64,000 nucleotides of DNA from Thermodesulfobacteriota bacterium. Its GTDB lineage: Bacteria; Desulfobacterota_D; UBA1144; Nemesobacterales; UBA2774. The stretch lies in assembly GCA_040754335.1 (NCBI GenBank), contig JBFMCV010000008.1:1-64000 (forward strand), given 5' to 3'. The translations under genes and the position numbers were made by a program. Under the pieces are notes generated by a model. That model was not told the origin of the DNA, did no database searches, and saw nothing but the letters and a program-made list of their open reading frames with translations. Positions 1-7,253 of this stretch are shown here, piece after piece (the first letter of the stretch is position 1; every line of letters begins with the position of its first letter).

Positions 1-143
1 CGAAGGTACTAATCTGAACTCCCGGTTTTAAAACCTTAGGATGACACGAGTATCTCTCCGCCCCCGTAATATGGTCTTTTATATTTTAGACGTATTCCTT
101 ATCTGTTTTTAAGATACAAGGGTGACATATTAAAGTAGGGAAT

Positions 144-168
144 AAAAAAGGGAGCCGAACCGACTCCC
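144..168 (-). terminator. Rho-independent terminator
   Basis: Read on the minus strand, this is a GC-rich stem (GGGAG...CTCCC, with one internal mismatch and an AAC/GTT loop) followed by a run of six T. It lies about 40 bp after the micro-ORFs at 204-301 and would end their transcript. Confidence 0.75.
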
Positions 169-203
169 TCTGGTTTGTATGCTTCTTTTCGGCAGTAGCT
201 ATT

Positions 204-254
204 TTAGCTATTAATCGCGCTGAATACGGTTATCGATTCGGCGCTTTCGGACAT
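204..254 (-). CDS. Possible micro-ORF, 16 aa
   Basis: This minus-strand reading frame encodes 16 residues (MSESAESITVFSAINS). Its ATG overlaps the stop of the preceding micro-ORF as TGATG, the usual layout for translational coupling. Both peptides begin with MSES. One added base at the junction would join them into a single 32-residue frame, so this may be the second half of one small gene with a frameshift or a base error. No family is recognised. The terminator downstream supports a short transcription unit but does not prove translation. Confidence 0.25.
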   Translation of the reverse strand: MSESAESITVFSAINS

Positions 255-301
255 CACAAATTTTCCACCAACTTGTCCGGTGGAGTGTCACTCTCACTCA
301 T
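254..301 (-). CDS. Possible micro-ORF, 15 aa, strong RBS
   Basis: The ATG at 301 is preceded at good spacing by a near-perfect Shine-Dalgarno sequence (GGAGGTGATC on the minus strand, 305-314). The frame encodes MSESDTPPDKLVENL and stops inside the start of the next micro-ORF. The strong RBS and the downstream terminator argue that something is translated here. The product could be a small peptide, a leader peptide, or the N-terminus of a frameshifted small protein. No homologue is recognised. Confidence 0.35.
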   Translation of the reverse strand: MSESDTPPDKLVENL

Positions 302-394
302 AATGATCACCTCCAACTAAATAATATTATAGATGTTTGGAGGCGCATAGTCAATCGGAATTTCGATGCCTGTTTGTTGAGTGTGTAAAGACAA

Positions 395-528
395 TGGTGA
401 GATTCCCGATCGAGTCGGGAATGACAATAAATATAAATCCCCCTTACTCCCCCTTTTTCCAAGGGGGAAATCAACGGATAAAGCAAAAGACTAGATTGCC
501 GCGCTTCGCTCGCAATGACGGAAAACGG
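395..528. repeat. Dispersed intergenic palindromic modules
   Basis: Three modules that recur throughout the window lie side by side here: a self-complementary unit ending GGGAATGAC (399-425), a run of type CCCCCTTACTCCCCCTTTTTCC with its partial complement AAGGGGG, and a unit with GCTTCGCTCGCAATGAC (497-519). They form short imperfect hairpins. No gene is visible. Confidence 0.6.
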
Positions 529-936
529 TTAGGTGAATTCGTTGTAGAGGATTATGGCGACGAGGATGGATGTGAGTATGAGGAGCACGTCGCGCAGCGT
601 GAAGCCCCAGAACGTGCGGGCGGGGTCGGCGAGCCCGAGCGGGACCGGAAGGTGGTTCTCCCCGATGATCTCGTCTGCCTTGGGGGAATCGAGGGGGATC
701 ATGGCGTCACGACCGCAGCGGGGGCAGACGCAGAATTTGATTCTGAAGAGGGTGAGAGTGTAGAAGAAGGCGACCGCGAAGACGATGGTGGCCGGCAGCC
801 AGAGGTCTTGCTCGAAGACGCCTGCGAAGGCGAGGACGAAGGCGATCATCCAGAGGGCGGACTCCGTCTTGACGCTGCCGTGGGAGGTGCGGTCCTCGAA
901 GCCGATGTAGAGGCAGCACGTGCAGAGCTTTTTCAT
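529..936 (-). CDS. Two-half zinc-ribbon membrane protein (paralogue 1)
   Basis: This 135-aa protein belongs to a six-member local family. The chosen start (936) gives the MKKLCTCC N-terminus shared with the others; a longer frame upstream has no family match. It has CTCC near the N-terminus, two hydrophobic segments in the middle, then CPRC followed by MIPLDSPKA. A further hydrophobic segment lies at the C-terminus and is not seen in the other five. The two CxxC pairs probably form one zinc ribbon with both ends on the same side of the membrane. It is GC-richer than its relatives. Function unknown; all six lie on the minus strand next to the tape-measure genes. Confidence 0.7.
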   Translation of the reverse strand: MKKLCTCCLYIGFEDRTSHGSVKTESALWMIAFVLAFAGVFEQDLWLPATIVFAVAFFYTLTLFRIKFCVCPRCGRDAMIPLDSPKADEIIGENHLPVPLGLADPARTFWGFTLRDVLLILTSILVAIILYNEFT

Positions 937-1094
937 CGGGATAAGGATAACAGATGGGAGGAGATGGAGCCTGTGACGCTTTTGATTGCATAAAGGACAA
1001 AGAATGGTGAAAAGCGTTATTGTTATCCTTCTTTTCCTTGATGAAACACACATAGTGTGTTTTATCAAAAAGACTTCTCAGAATTTGAGAAATT

Positions 1095-1262
1095 AAAGTA
1101 CCCCTTCACCCTGTCTCTCTCCCACGCTGGAAAGAGGGAAATTAATGATGCACAAATTCTGTAATGTTGGGGGAATGGAAGAATGAGATCCTGAAACAAG
1201 TTCAGGATGACTGAAAAAGGATGAGATTGCCGCGGTTCCTTCGGAACCTCGCAAAGACATGA
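1095..1262. repeat. Dispersed intergenic palindromic modules
   Basis: It contains a CCCTCACCCT-like run, a unit built on GATCCTGAAACAAGTTCAGGATGAC (self-complementary CCTGAA/TTCAGG) and a unit with GATTGCCGCGG...CGCAAAGAC. These are degenerate copies of the modules at 11.5-12.4 kb and 54.5-55.2 kb. No gene is seen between 937 and 1286. Confidence 0.55.
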
Positions 1263-1286
1263 TGGATTGAAGCAGGTTGCGGAGGG

Positions 1287-1613
1287 CTATTGGATGACGG
1301 CGATGCGGTTGACGCTGATGACGATCTGTTCGGATTTTTTGGAGGACGGGGCGATAACGTAGAAATAACCGCTCAGGGTGGAGGAGAGGGTCGGGTTGAT
1401 TTCGACGGGATCGCCTATATCTTTCCACGTTACCGCGACGATCTTGCCCAGGACGGTCTTATTCTTGTCCGATTTCAGATAAGCTTTTTTGCCGACGTAT
1501 GTGCATTCCAGGATGTCCCTGTACTTGCAGACGTTATCGTAGGGGGCGGGTTCGGCGAAGGCCGGTGCCGTTAGAAAAAGCATTATGATGAGAACGAGCG
1601 TCAGTTTATTCAT
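1287..1613 (-). CDS. Small secreted protein of unknown function
   Basis: This protein of about 108 aa has a signal peptide (MNKLTLVLIIMLFLTAPAFA, probable cleavage after AFA). The mature part has two cysteines and reads like a small beta-rich domain (residues around VGKKAYLKSDKNKTVLGKIVAV resemble a small SH3-like barrel). The start at 1613 puts Met directly before the charged n-region; a TTG three codons earlier is possible. No family was recognised. It lies between two zinc-ribbon paralogues on the same strand, but nothing shows that it works with them. Confidence 0.7.
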   Translation of the reverse strand: MNKLTLVLIIMLFLTAPAFAEPAPYDNVCKYRDILECTYVGKKAYLKSDKNKTVLGKIVAVTWKDIGDPVEINPTLSSTLSGYFYVIAPSSKKSEQIVISVNRIAVIQ

Positions 1614-1684
1614 GAGAGACAAATTGTATTAAATGGTGGGAAGAAATCAAGGCGGTGTGCTTACATACATGATAATATTTATGT

Positions 1685-2059
1685 TCAGGATGTTTGCCAA
1701 GGATACCTGGCCTTTTCCTCTTTAATAGCTATGTCTTCTCTGATTATTTCTTCTACATTAAGGTGGTTGTCTTTGATAATCCTTTGAGCAAGGTCATGGT
1801 TAATTGGCAGCATCGTGTCATTGAGGCATTTAGGGCAAGTAGTGGATTTATCTTTTCTCGTAAACTTTTTGGAATAGTAATATAAGACCAACATGGCAGT
1901 GCTGAAAATTAGAAAAAAAATACCAGTCGCGGGTGAGCTAACCCAAAATATCAAAGTAACAATTCCGACAAAAATGCCCATCGATACAAGAAAAGTACTT
2001 GAGCTATTTTTATCTTCTATCTCGCAGGCGTGAAAACATTGAGTGCATAATTTTCTCAT
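1685..2059 (-). CDS. Two-half zinc-ribbon membrane protein (paralogue 2)
   Basis: A 124-aa member of the local family. It has MRKLCTQC at the N-terminus, two adjacent hydrophobic segments (about residues 25-65), then CPKC followed by MLPINHDLAQRIIKDNHL, and an acidic tail ending ARYPWQTS. Paralogue 4 ends with a similar tail (FPWETKS), which links these two copies. AT-rich composition contrasts with the GC-rich chromosome. The start of the next gene (2304) is about 245 bp upstream on the same strand, so the two may be co-transcribed. Confidence 0.75.
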   Translation of the reverse strand: MRKLCTQCFHACEIEDKNSSSTFLVSMGIFVGIVTLIFWVSSPATGIFFLIFSTAMLVLYYYSKKFTRKDKSTTCPKCLNDTMLPINHDLAQRIIKDNHLNVEEIIREDIAIKEEKARYPWQTS

Positions 2060-2076
2060 CGGGCGTCATTAGATGA

Positions 2077-2304
2077 TTACTCTTCATCAACTTTGAAATC
2101 GAGTTCTTTGATTAACAATTTGCCTCTTGGAGAGTCGGTGGGGATCAAGCTTTTCTTTTCACATATGGGACAGACATTGTCCAATTGCTCCGGTGGGAAT
2201 TTTTTAGCTTGACCAACAATTCCGGGGTATCCGCCAAATGCGAAGCCTGTAATCTTGTTTTTACCGTAACCTATATAGTGACATTCTGTGCAAATTTTGA
2301 GCAT
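2077..2304 (-). CDS. Two-half zinc-ribbon protein lacking the membrane part (paralogue 3)
   Basis: This protein is about 75 aa from the MLKICTEC start; seven more residues are possible upstream. The first CxxC (CTEC) is followed by YIGYGK. A short soluble linker replaces the membrane segments, and then come CPIC and LIPTDSPRGKLLIKELDFKV. It therefore keeps the ribbon and the C-terminal helix but lacks the TM hairpin. This may be a functional soluble variant or a shortened copy. The stop is 17 bp before the start of paralogue 2, so they look like a two-gene operon. Confidence 0.7.
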   Translation of the reverse strand: MLKICTECHYIGYGKNKITGFAFGGYPGIVGQAKKFPPEQLDNVCPICEKKSLIPTDSPRGKLLIKELDFKVDEE

Positions 2305-2423
2305 GTAATTATTATAATAATTCATGTGGAAATATCCAGTTTAGCAAGATCTATCGGATTCTTACTCAGTTAAGCAATGCGGTAGGGTGCTGGCGGGGTG
2401 AGGGATACCCTATATATAGGAGA

Positions 2424-2760
2424 TAAATCCACAAAATGAGAAATTTGAAAGGAGAAATACACAATTTGTGATTTAACAAGGGTGATAATCCACAAAAAGT
2501 GGAATTGAATCAACAAAATGTGAATTGGGAGAGGGTTGATCCAATATGTGTACTGGGAGAAAGCAAAATACACAAAACGTGGATTTGAGAGCCAGCTAAT
2601 ACACAAAAAGTGAATTCGGAAAGGGGGAAATCCACAAAATGTGAATTGAGAGCCGGTAAGTACACAAAACGTGGATTGATATGGGAGAAAATTCACAAAT
2701 TGTGATGCGGGGATAGGGTAAATCCACGAAATATGGAATTGAATTTACAAAATGTGGACT
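2424..2760. repeat. Palindrome array 1 (about 12 copies)
   Basis: About twelve copies of a 15-bp near-palindrome of consensus TCCACAAAATGTGGA are separated by roughly 6-27 bp of purine-rich sequence. Variants change the second base (TAC, TTC), the central bases (AAA, AAC, AAT) or one arm (GTGAA, GTGGA). The array lies directly 3' of zinc-ribbon paralogue 4 on the opposite side from its start. Spacers differ in length and sequence and no leader or cas gene is present, so it is not a CRISPR array. Confidence 0.8.
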
Positions 2761-2848
2761 GGGAAAGGATGGGTTGGTTATTGAGAGATTTTTGGGGTAG
2801 TGGATAGTTGGGAAGCTTCTTCCGGGATGGTGGGGTTGTTGAAATTGG

Positions 2849-3208
2849 TCAGGATTTGGTTTCCCAGGGGAATTTGTCTTCTTCCGGAAATTCTTCGGGA
2901 ATTGATAAGCCATGCATTTTGATAAATTCAATCGCCTCAGGTTTATCAAGCGCAATAAGTGTTTTCTTGCTATTACATTTTGTGCAGTTCCACTGATTTT
3001 TGTAAATATTCTGTCCAAGTATAACCGCCTCTATTAAAGCAAATAAGGCGATAATTGTAAAGAAGATGTTGAAGGAGTACAGAACCTGATCACGTAATAA
3101 TACAATGGAAATAGAAAATAGAATTATTGCAATTAAAAGCTTAGTCGGGAATAAGGAACTAGCCGGAAGCTTATAAATTTTTTTGCACTGAGTACATAAA
3201 ACTCGCAC
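2849..3208 (-). CDS. Two-half zinc-ribbon membrane protein (paralogue 4)
   Basis: A 119-aa protein with MRVLCTQCKKIYKLP at the N-terminus, two hydrophobic segments (about residues 26-67), then CTKC followed by LIALDKPEAIEFIKMHGL and a tail ending FPWETKS. It has the family layout with strongly AT-rich codon use. Palindrome array 1 follows its stop and palindrome array 2 lies upstream of its start, so it sits between two arrays. Function is unknown; a small membrane-anchored zinc-ribbon could be a regulator or adaptor. Confidence 0.75.
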   Translation of the reverse strand: MRVLCTQCKKIYKLPASSLFPTKLLIAIILFSISIVLLRDQVLYSFNIFFTIIALFALIEAVILGQNIYKNQWNCTKCNSKKTLIALDKPEAIEFIKMHGLSIPEEFPEEDKFPWETKS

Positions 3209-3289
3209 ATGAGTAGTATATAGAATAAAGAATTCGGAATCTAGTTAAATTGGCTGGAATTGTGAAGAGGATCATTGCGCCGCAAGAAA

Positions 3290-3556
3290 ATCCACAAAAT
3301 GTGGACTGGAATACACAAATTGTGGATTTGGAGTGGGGGTAATCCACAAAATGTGGATTACCAGGGCTGGAATGCACAAATTGTGGACCGAAAGGAAGAG
3401 AATTCACAAAATATGTAGCGACTATGAGGCAAATCCACAGAATGTGGATTGGAATACACAAAATGTGGATTTTAAGGGTAGGAAATACACAAATTGTGAA
3501 TCAATGATGGAGTAAATACACGAAACGTGGAATTGAATTTACAAATTGTGGATTTC
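3290..3556. repeat. Palindrome array 2 (about 10 copies)
   Basis: About ten copies of the 15-bp unit TCCACAAAATGTGGA and close variants (TACACAAATTGTGGA, TTTACAAATTGTGGA) occur here, several of them perfect palindromes. Spacing tends to alternate between short gaps (about 6 bp, CTGGAA-like) and longer gaps (14-20 bp). It lies immediately 3' of zinc-ribbon paralogue 5, just as array 1 does for paralogue 4. Confidence 0.85.
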
Positions 3557-3579
3557 GACTTGGAAAAATGATGGGCTGA

Positions 3580-3909
3580 TTATTGAGAAGTTTTGGGACT
3601 GGAGGTTTGTTGTTGGGCTGCTTCGGGAATTGTGAGGTTGTGTTCTTTGATCAAAACTTGAGCCTTATGGGAGTCTAAGGGGATTAGAGATTCGTTATTA
3701 CAGACAGGACATTTTTGACCATCTTGAAACAATCTTAGAAAACTACCAAATGCAAATATCGTAAATATGATACCAAGAATCAAGTAAAATGTGGAACTTA
3801 ATGAGAAACACAGCGCTGCCAGCGCAACGTTAAAAATAATAAGTCCAAATAGCTTCTTATTTAATTTTCCTTTTCCTGTGTAATAGCACGATGTACATAA
3901 CTTTTGCAT
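3580..3909 (-). CDS. Two-half zinc-ribbon membrane protein (paralogue 5)
   Basis: A 109-aa protein: MQKLCTSCYYTGKGK, two hydrophobic segments (about 22-60), then CPVC followed by SLIPLDSHKAQVLIKEHNL and a Gln/Ser/Thr-rich tail. It is transcribed divergently from the first tape-measure gene (start 3994), with only 84 bp between them. That is the same geometry as paralogue 6 and the second tape-measure gene. The shared promoter region suggests that each such gene travels with the 5' end of a tape-measure gene. Confidence 0.78.
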   Translation of the reverse strand: MQKLCTSCYYTGKGKLNKKLFGLIIFNVALAALCFSLSSTFYLILGIIFTIFAFGSFLRLFQDGQKCPVCNNESLIPLDSHKAQVLIKEHNLTIPEAAQQQTSSPKTSQ

Positions 3910-3993
3910 GACAAAACTATATCATATTGTAGTGAGAAAATCTAGTCTGGGAAACAAGTTATATCAATAAAGTTGTAAATATGAGGTAACAAA

Positions 3994-6246
3994 ATGGCAG
4001 AACTCAGCAAATTAGAATTACAGATAACCCTTAACGATGAGGGTCTGCGGGATTTTGAGGACCAAGGTGTCAAGGTCGCGGAAACCTTAAATAAGTCTTT
4101 TTCGGAACTAGATTCTACATTTATGATGCTTAATAGAAATGCATCTGAATTTAGCCGGAGTCTAAAACTTATAAATGGAAATAAATTAACCTTAAGTGGC
4201 TCGTTTTTAGAGTTAGAAAGTACCTTTAATAATTTGAATGATGATTCTGTGGAATTCGGACGAAGTCTGGAAACATTAATGAAGAATGGATCCACATTTG
4301 GGAACTCTATTAATCAATCTACTCGGGATGCAGGAGAGGAAGTCAAAAATTTACAAGAAGATGTTCAAGAATCGAAGTCAATTATTGACAGAATTTTTGA
4401 TAGCTTCGTTCTAAGACTTGCAATTGTATTGATTACGATATTTCAAGTCATTAAGGAAGTAATATCTGGTTTTAAAACAATTATTGCTATATTGAAATTT
4501 TTGAATGATCCAATCGGAACAACTAATAGGGTTTTTAACGAAACTAAAGACGCGATTATTCCACTTATCGATAAAAGCAAGAAATTTGTTGATGTTTTAA
4601 GGGGGTACGGAAAAGAAATAGTAACTACTATTGGTGCAACGGCATTATTCCAAGCTATCTTAACCGAATTATCATTCATTGCTGGGGGACTTGCAACAAT
4701 TACACTCCCCGAGTTAATTGTATTAACTGCTCTCTTGGGTGCAGGATATTTGCTTATTACCGGGAAATTGGATCAATATGGCAAAGTTGCTGAGGATGTT
4801 TTCAACAACCATGTGATACCACTGTTTCAAAACGCAAACAAAAACGCAGAAGAACTGAAACAAGGAATTAATCACGCAAACGATGCTTTGAAAAACTTAG
4901 AGAACCTACCTCAAGAATTGGGGCCTACTCCTGGTCCGCAGCAGAAGTTAATTCTTGAACCTATAGATCCTAAGATATTAGAAGAACAGAAAAGACAAAT
5001 TGAGGAACTGGAAAATTTTAAACGTAGACAGAATCAAGAGACCCTCGAGCTAATCAGGAAGAATGCAGCAGAACAAATAGAGATTAATAAGAATATCGCG
5101 GACAAGCAATCGGAGTTTAGTAAAAAAGCGACAGAAGATATAAAGAATAATATCGAAGAGCAAGCCCAAACTATTCAAGAAAAGGGACCAATCAAACTCC
5201 CGGACATTACAAACCCCAGAATAATCACAGACCCAAAGGAGTTGGAGCAATTTAATAAAGAGATTGAGGAATTGAGAAAGAGTAACGACGTAATAAATCA
5301 ACAGAGCAGTAATCTCTCTCTTCTTAATGGTGCTCTTGCGATGGCGGGTGAAGCATCGCTCAAGTTTGCTGGTGGTCAAGATGTTATGTCTGATGCGACT
5401 AATGGCGTATTGACGAGTGTGGTTAGCTTGAGGGAAAAGGGTATAGACCCACTGGCCGGACAGACAGATGAATTGACTGACAAGATGGAGACCGCAAGCG
5501 GACAGGTAGAGCAGGTTAAGGGGAAGTTTAACACATACGGCATTAGCCTTGGCGATGTAAATGATTTGAACAAAGTATTCGGCGTAACTCAGGACCAGGT
5601 AAATCAGTCTCTTGATGACGGAACTGTAGCGTTTGACAGTGCGGGCGCGAGTGCGGAGGAGTTTGGGGATACACTCGATCAGGTGCAAACCTCCGGTGGG
5701 TTCTTTGAGGGGATAAAGCAGGGGTTCATTGATTTTGTGGAGAATGTAGAGAGCAACAGCGAGCTTATGGCTGACTTTTTTGCCGATACGCTCTCGCAGA
5801 TGTCCCAGAGCTTTAGCGATCTGTTCTTTAACGTCCTGACAGGGAAATTCAAAGACCTGGCAGACTTGGCGAAGCAGGCTTTCGAGGCTATTCTCCGTGC
5901 GTTTCTCGATCTGGTTGCGGCCATAGTCACAAAGCAGATAGTTATAAGCATTGCGGGTGTATTCGGTTTTGGGAAGGAGTCCAGCGCGTCCCAGGGGCTT
6001 GATTTTGCCAAGCAGGTGTTTGGTATCTTTGAAGATGCCGGAAGCTTCTTCGGCACCGGAAGCGCTGCTGCCGGAGCCGGAGCAGCAGTGGCGGGTGCAG
6101 GCGGAGGAGCAATTGCTTCGGGGGCCGGACTAGGGGGATTTGCCGCAAGCGGCTTAAGCTCAGTAGGGACGGCAGGTTTTGGCGCAACGTCAGTTTTTGA
6201 TGTGGCTGCCGCGGGGGGAGGGGAGGAGTATAGACTGGCGGCGTGA
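3994..6246 (+). CDS. Tape-measure-like protein, C-terminally truncated
   Basis: This 750-aa protein has an ATG preceded by GAGGTAAC. Residues 1-130 are charged and helical. Two strongly hydrophobic regions follow (about 130-170 and 215-255), then a coiled-coil-like Glu/Lys/Gln-rich stretch (about 325-440). From about residue 535 to 655 it is closely similar to the protein at 7254-11300 (shared GGFFEGIKQGFIDFVE and FNV.TGKF motifs), at DNA level too. It then ends in a Gly/Ala-rich stretch, without the further 800 residues the second protein has. Tape measures set tail length and are threaded into the tail tube; this copy looks like a displaced 5' module rather than a full gene. The 5' part is much more AT-rich than the shared part. 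Confidence 0.7.
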   Translation: MAELSKLELQITLNDEGLRDFEDQGVKVAETLNKSFSELDSTFMMLNRNASEFSRSLKLINGNKLTLSGSFLELESTFNNLNDDSVEFGRSLETLMKNGSTFGNSINQSTRDAGEEVKNLQEDVQESKSIIDRIFDSFVLRLAIVLITIFQVIKEVISGFKTIIAILKFLNDPIGTTNRVFNETKDAIIPLIDKSKKFVDVLRGYGKEIVTTIGATALFQAILTELSFIAGGLATITLPELIVLTALLGAGYLLITGKLDQYGKVAEDVFNNHVIPLFQNANKNAEELKQGINHANDALKNLENLPQELGPTPGPQQKLILEPIDPKILEEQKRQIEELENFKRRQNQETLELIRKNAAEQIEINKNIADKQSEFSKKATEDIKNNIEEQAQTIQEKGPIKLPDITNPRIITDPKELEQFNKEIEELRKSNDVINQQSSNLSLLNGALAMAGEASLKFAGGQDVMSDATNGVLTSVVSLREKGIDPLAGQTDELTDKMETASGQVEQVKGKFNTYGISLGDVNDLNKVFGVTQDQVNQSLDDGTVAFDSAGASAEEFGDTLDQVQTSGGFFEGIKQGFIDFVENVESNSELMADFFADTLSQMSQSFSDLFFNVLTGKFKDLADLAKQAFEAILRAFLDLVAAIVTKQIVISIAGVFGFGKESSASQGLDFAKQVFGIFEDAGSFFGTGSAAAGAGAAVAGAGGGAIASGAGLGGFAASGLSSVGTAGFGATSVFDVAAAGGGEEYRLAA

Positions 6247-6267
6247 GGGAAAACATATATATAAGGT

Positions 6268-6425
6268 ATGGATTCCCGATCAGAGTCAGGAATGACAGAA
6301 AAAGCCTAAATCCTCCCAAACCCTCCTTTTAGATCCTAATTAGATCCCGGATCGGAGTCCGGGACACGGTTCAGGACAGGTGGAGGGAATTGAAAGAAGA
6401 GATAGATTTCTCCCTGCGGTCGAAA
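6268..6425. repeat. Dispersed intergenic palindromic modules
   Basis: Right after the truncated tape-measure gene come modules of the dispersed family: GATTCCCGATCAGAGTC..GGAATGAC, a CCTCCC/CCTCCTTTT run, GATCCCGGATCGGAGTCCGGGA and a GGTTCAGGACAGG piece, then a TTTCTCC..CGAAATGAC unit. Their arrival may mark the break that truncated the upstream gene. Confidence 0.55.
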
Positions 6426-6429
6426 TGAC

Positions 6430-6680
6430 GGAAAATCAACAAAATGTTGAATTTGGTGATTGGAATATGCATCTTGTTGATTAAGGAAGAGAAAAGATTG
6501 CAAAATGAAGGATTCGAAGGGGCAAAATCAACAAATTGAGGAATTTGGGAGTGGAATTATTCAAAAGACGAAATCAACAAAATGAAGAATTGTGAGGGCG
6601 AGAGTTGCATTTTGTTGATTGAGTATGGTGTTTAGTCAACAAAATGAAAGATTGTGGGGAAGAAAATTTACAAATTGCAA
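6430..6680. repeat. Palindrome array 3 (diverged unit)
   Basis: This array resembles arrays 1 and 2 but has a different core: TCAACAAAATGTTGA is a perfect palindrome at about 6433. The half-site AATCAACAAAATG recurs about five more times, in both orientations (the reverse form reads CATTTTGTTGATT or CATCTTGTTGATT). It lies immediately 3' of zinc-ribbon paralogue 6. Each array therefore has its own preferred core sequence while keeping position and general form. Confidence 0.7.
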
Positions 6681-6688
6681 TATTGGGA

Positions 6689-7075
6689 TTAAAGCTTGGG
6701 GGTTTCTAGTGAATTTGTGCTCGATTCGGTTTGAGTAATTGGAGAAGGATTTTCGCCAACTTTAAGGTCATATTTTTTGATTAAAATGATTGCTTCGGGG
6801 TTATCGAGAGGGAGCATTTCTTTATGGCCGCATTTTGGGCAGGTTTTGCCATTGGAGAAGTAATTTAGAAGATTGAACACCCCGAACATTATAAAAAAGT
6901 ATCCAACAACATGGTGCAGAGCTCCCTTTAGATCTAGAATCGACTCTCTAACGACAAATCCCAATCCTATCGCTATAGACAGAGCTGCTCCATAGATATT
7001 TGCGGTAAAGAAATCACTAAGTGTATCGTTTTTCCCCTTTCCTATATAATTGCAGATAGGGCATAGTCTCGACAT
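6689..7075 (-). CDS. Two-half zinc-ribbon membrane protein (paralogue 6)
   Basis: This protein is about 128 aa from the MSRLCPIC start; a start seven codons upstream (7096) is also possible. It has CPIC then NYIGKGK at the N-terminus, two hydrophobic segments, then CPKC followed by EMLPLDNPEAIILIKKYDLKV and a Ser/Thr-rich tail. It is divergent from the full-length tape-measure gene, with about 180 bp between the two starts. Together with paralogue 5 it shows a repeated unit: zinc-ribbon gene, palindrome array 3' of it, tape-measure 5' end on the other side. Confidence 0.78.
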   Translation of the reverse strand: MSRLCPICNYIGKGKNDTLSDFFTANIYGAALSIAIGLGFVVRESILDLKGALHHVVGYFFIMFGVFNLLNYFSNGKTCPKCGHKEMLPLDNPEAIILIKKYDLKVGENPSPITQTESSTNSLETPKL

Positions 7076-7253
7076 ATTAATATTATATCCATTCATGAAA
7101 TAAAATCTAGCTTAATGCTTAAATGAATAATCAGATCGAATCAAAACTTGTTTTCAATCATGCAGTGACCTTTTGAAATCTAAACTGAAAAAAGGAGAAT
7201 ATGGTTAACGATTCTATGGATTATGTATTGATTCGTTAGCTTATCTAACTACA

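Noticed and set aside
1-143. Gene at the left edge
   Set aside because: No frame with coding character; the GGTTTTAAAACC palindrome alone was not enough to call a site.
337-993. 218-aa plus-strand frame
   Set aside because: It crosses dispersed repeats and then runs antisense to zinc-ribbon paralogue 1, with Asp/Glu/Gly-rich shadow composition.
2424-3556. CRISPR array
   Set aside because: Repeats are 15-bp palindromes with variable sequence, spacers vary from about 6 to 27 bp, and no cas gene or leader is present.
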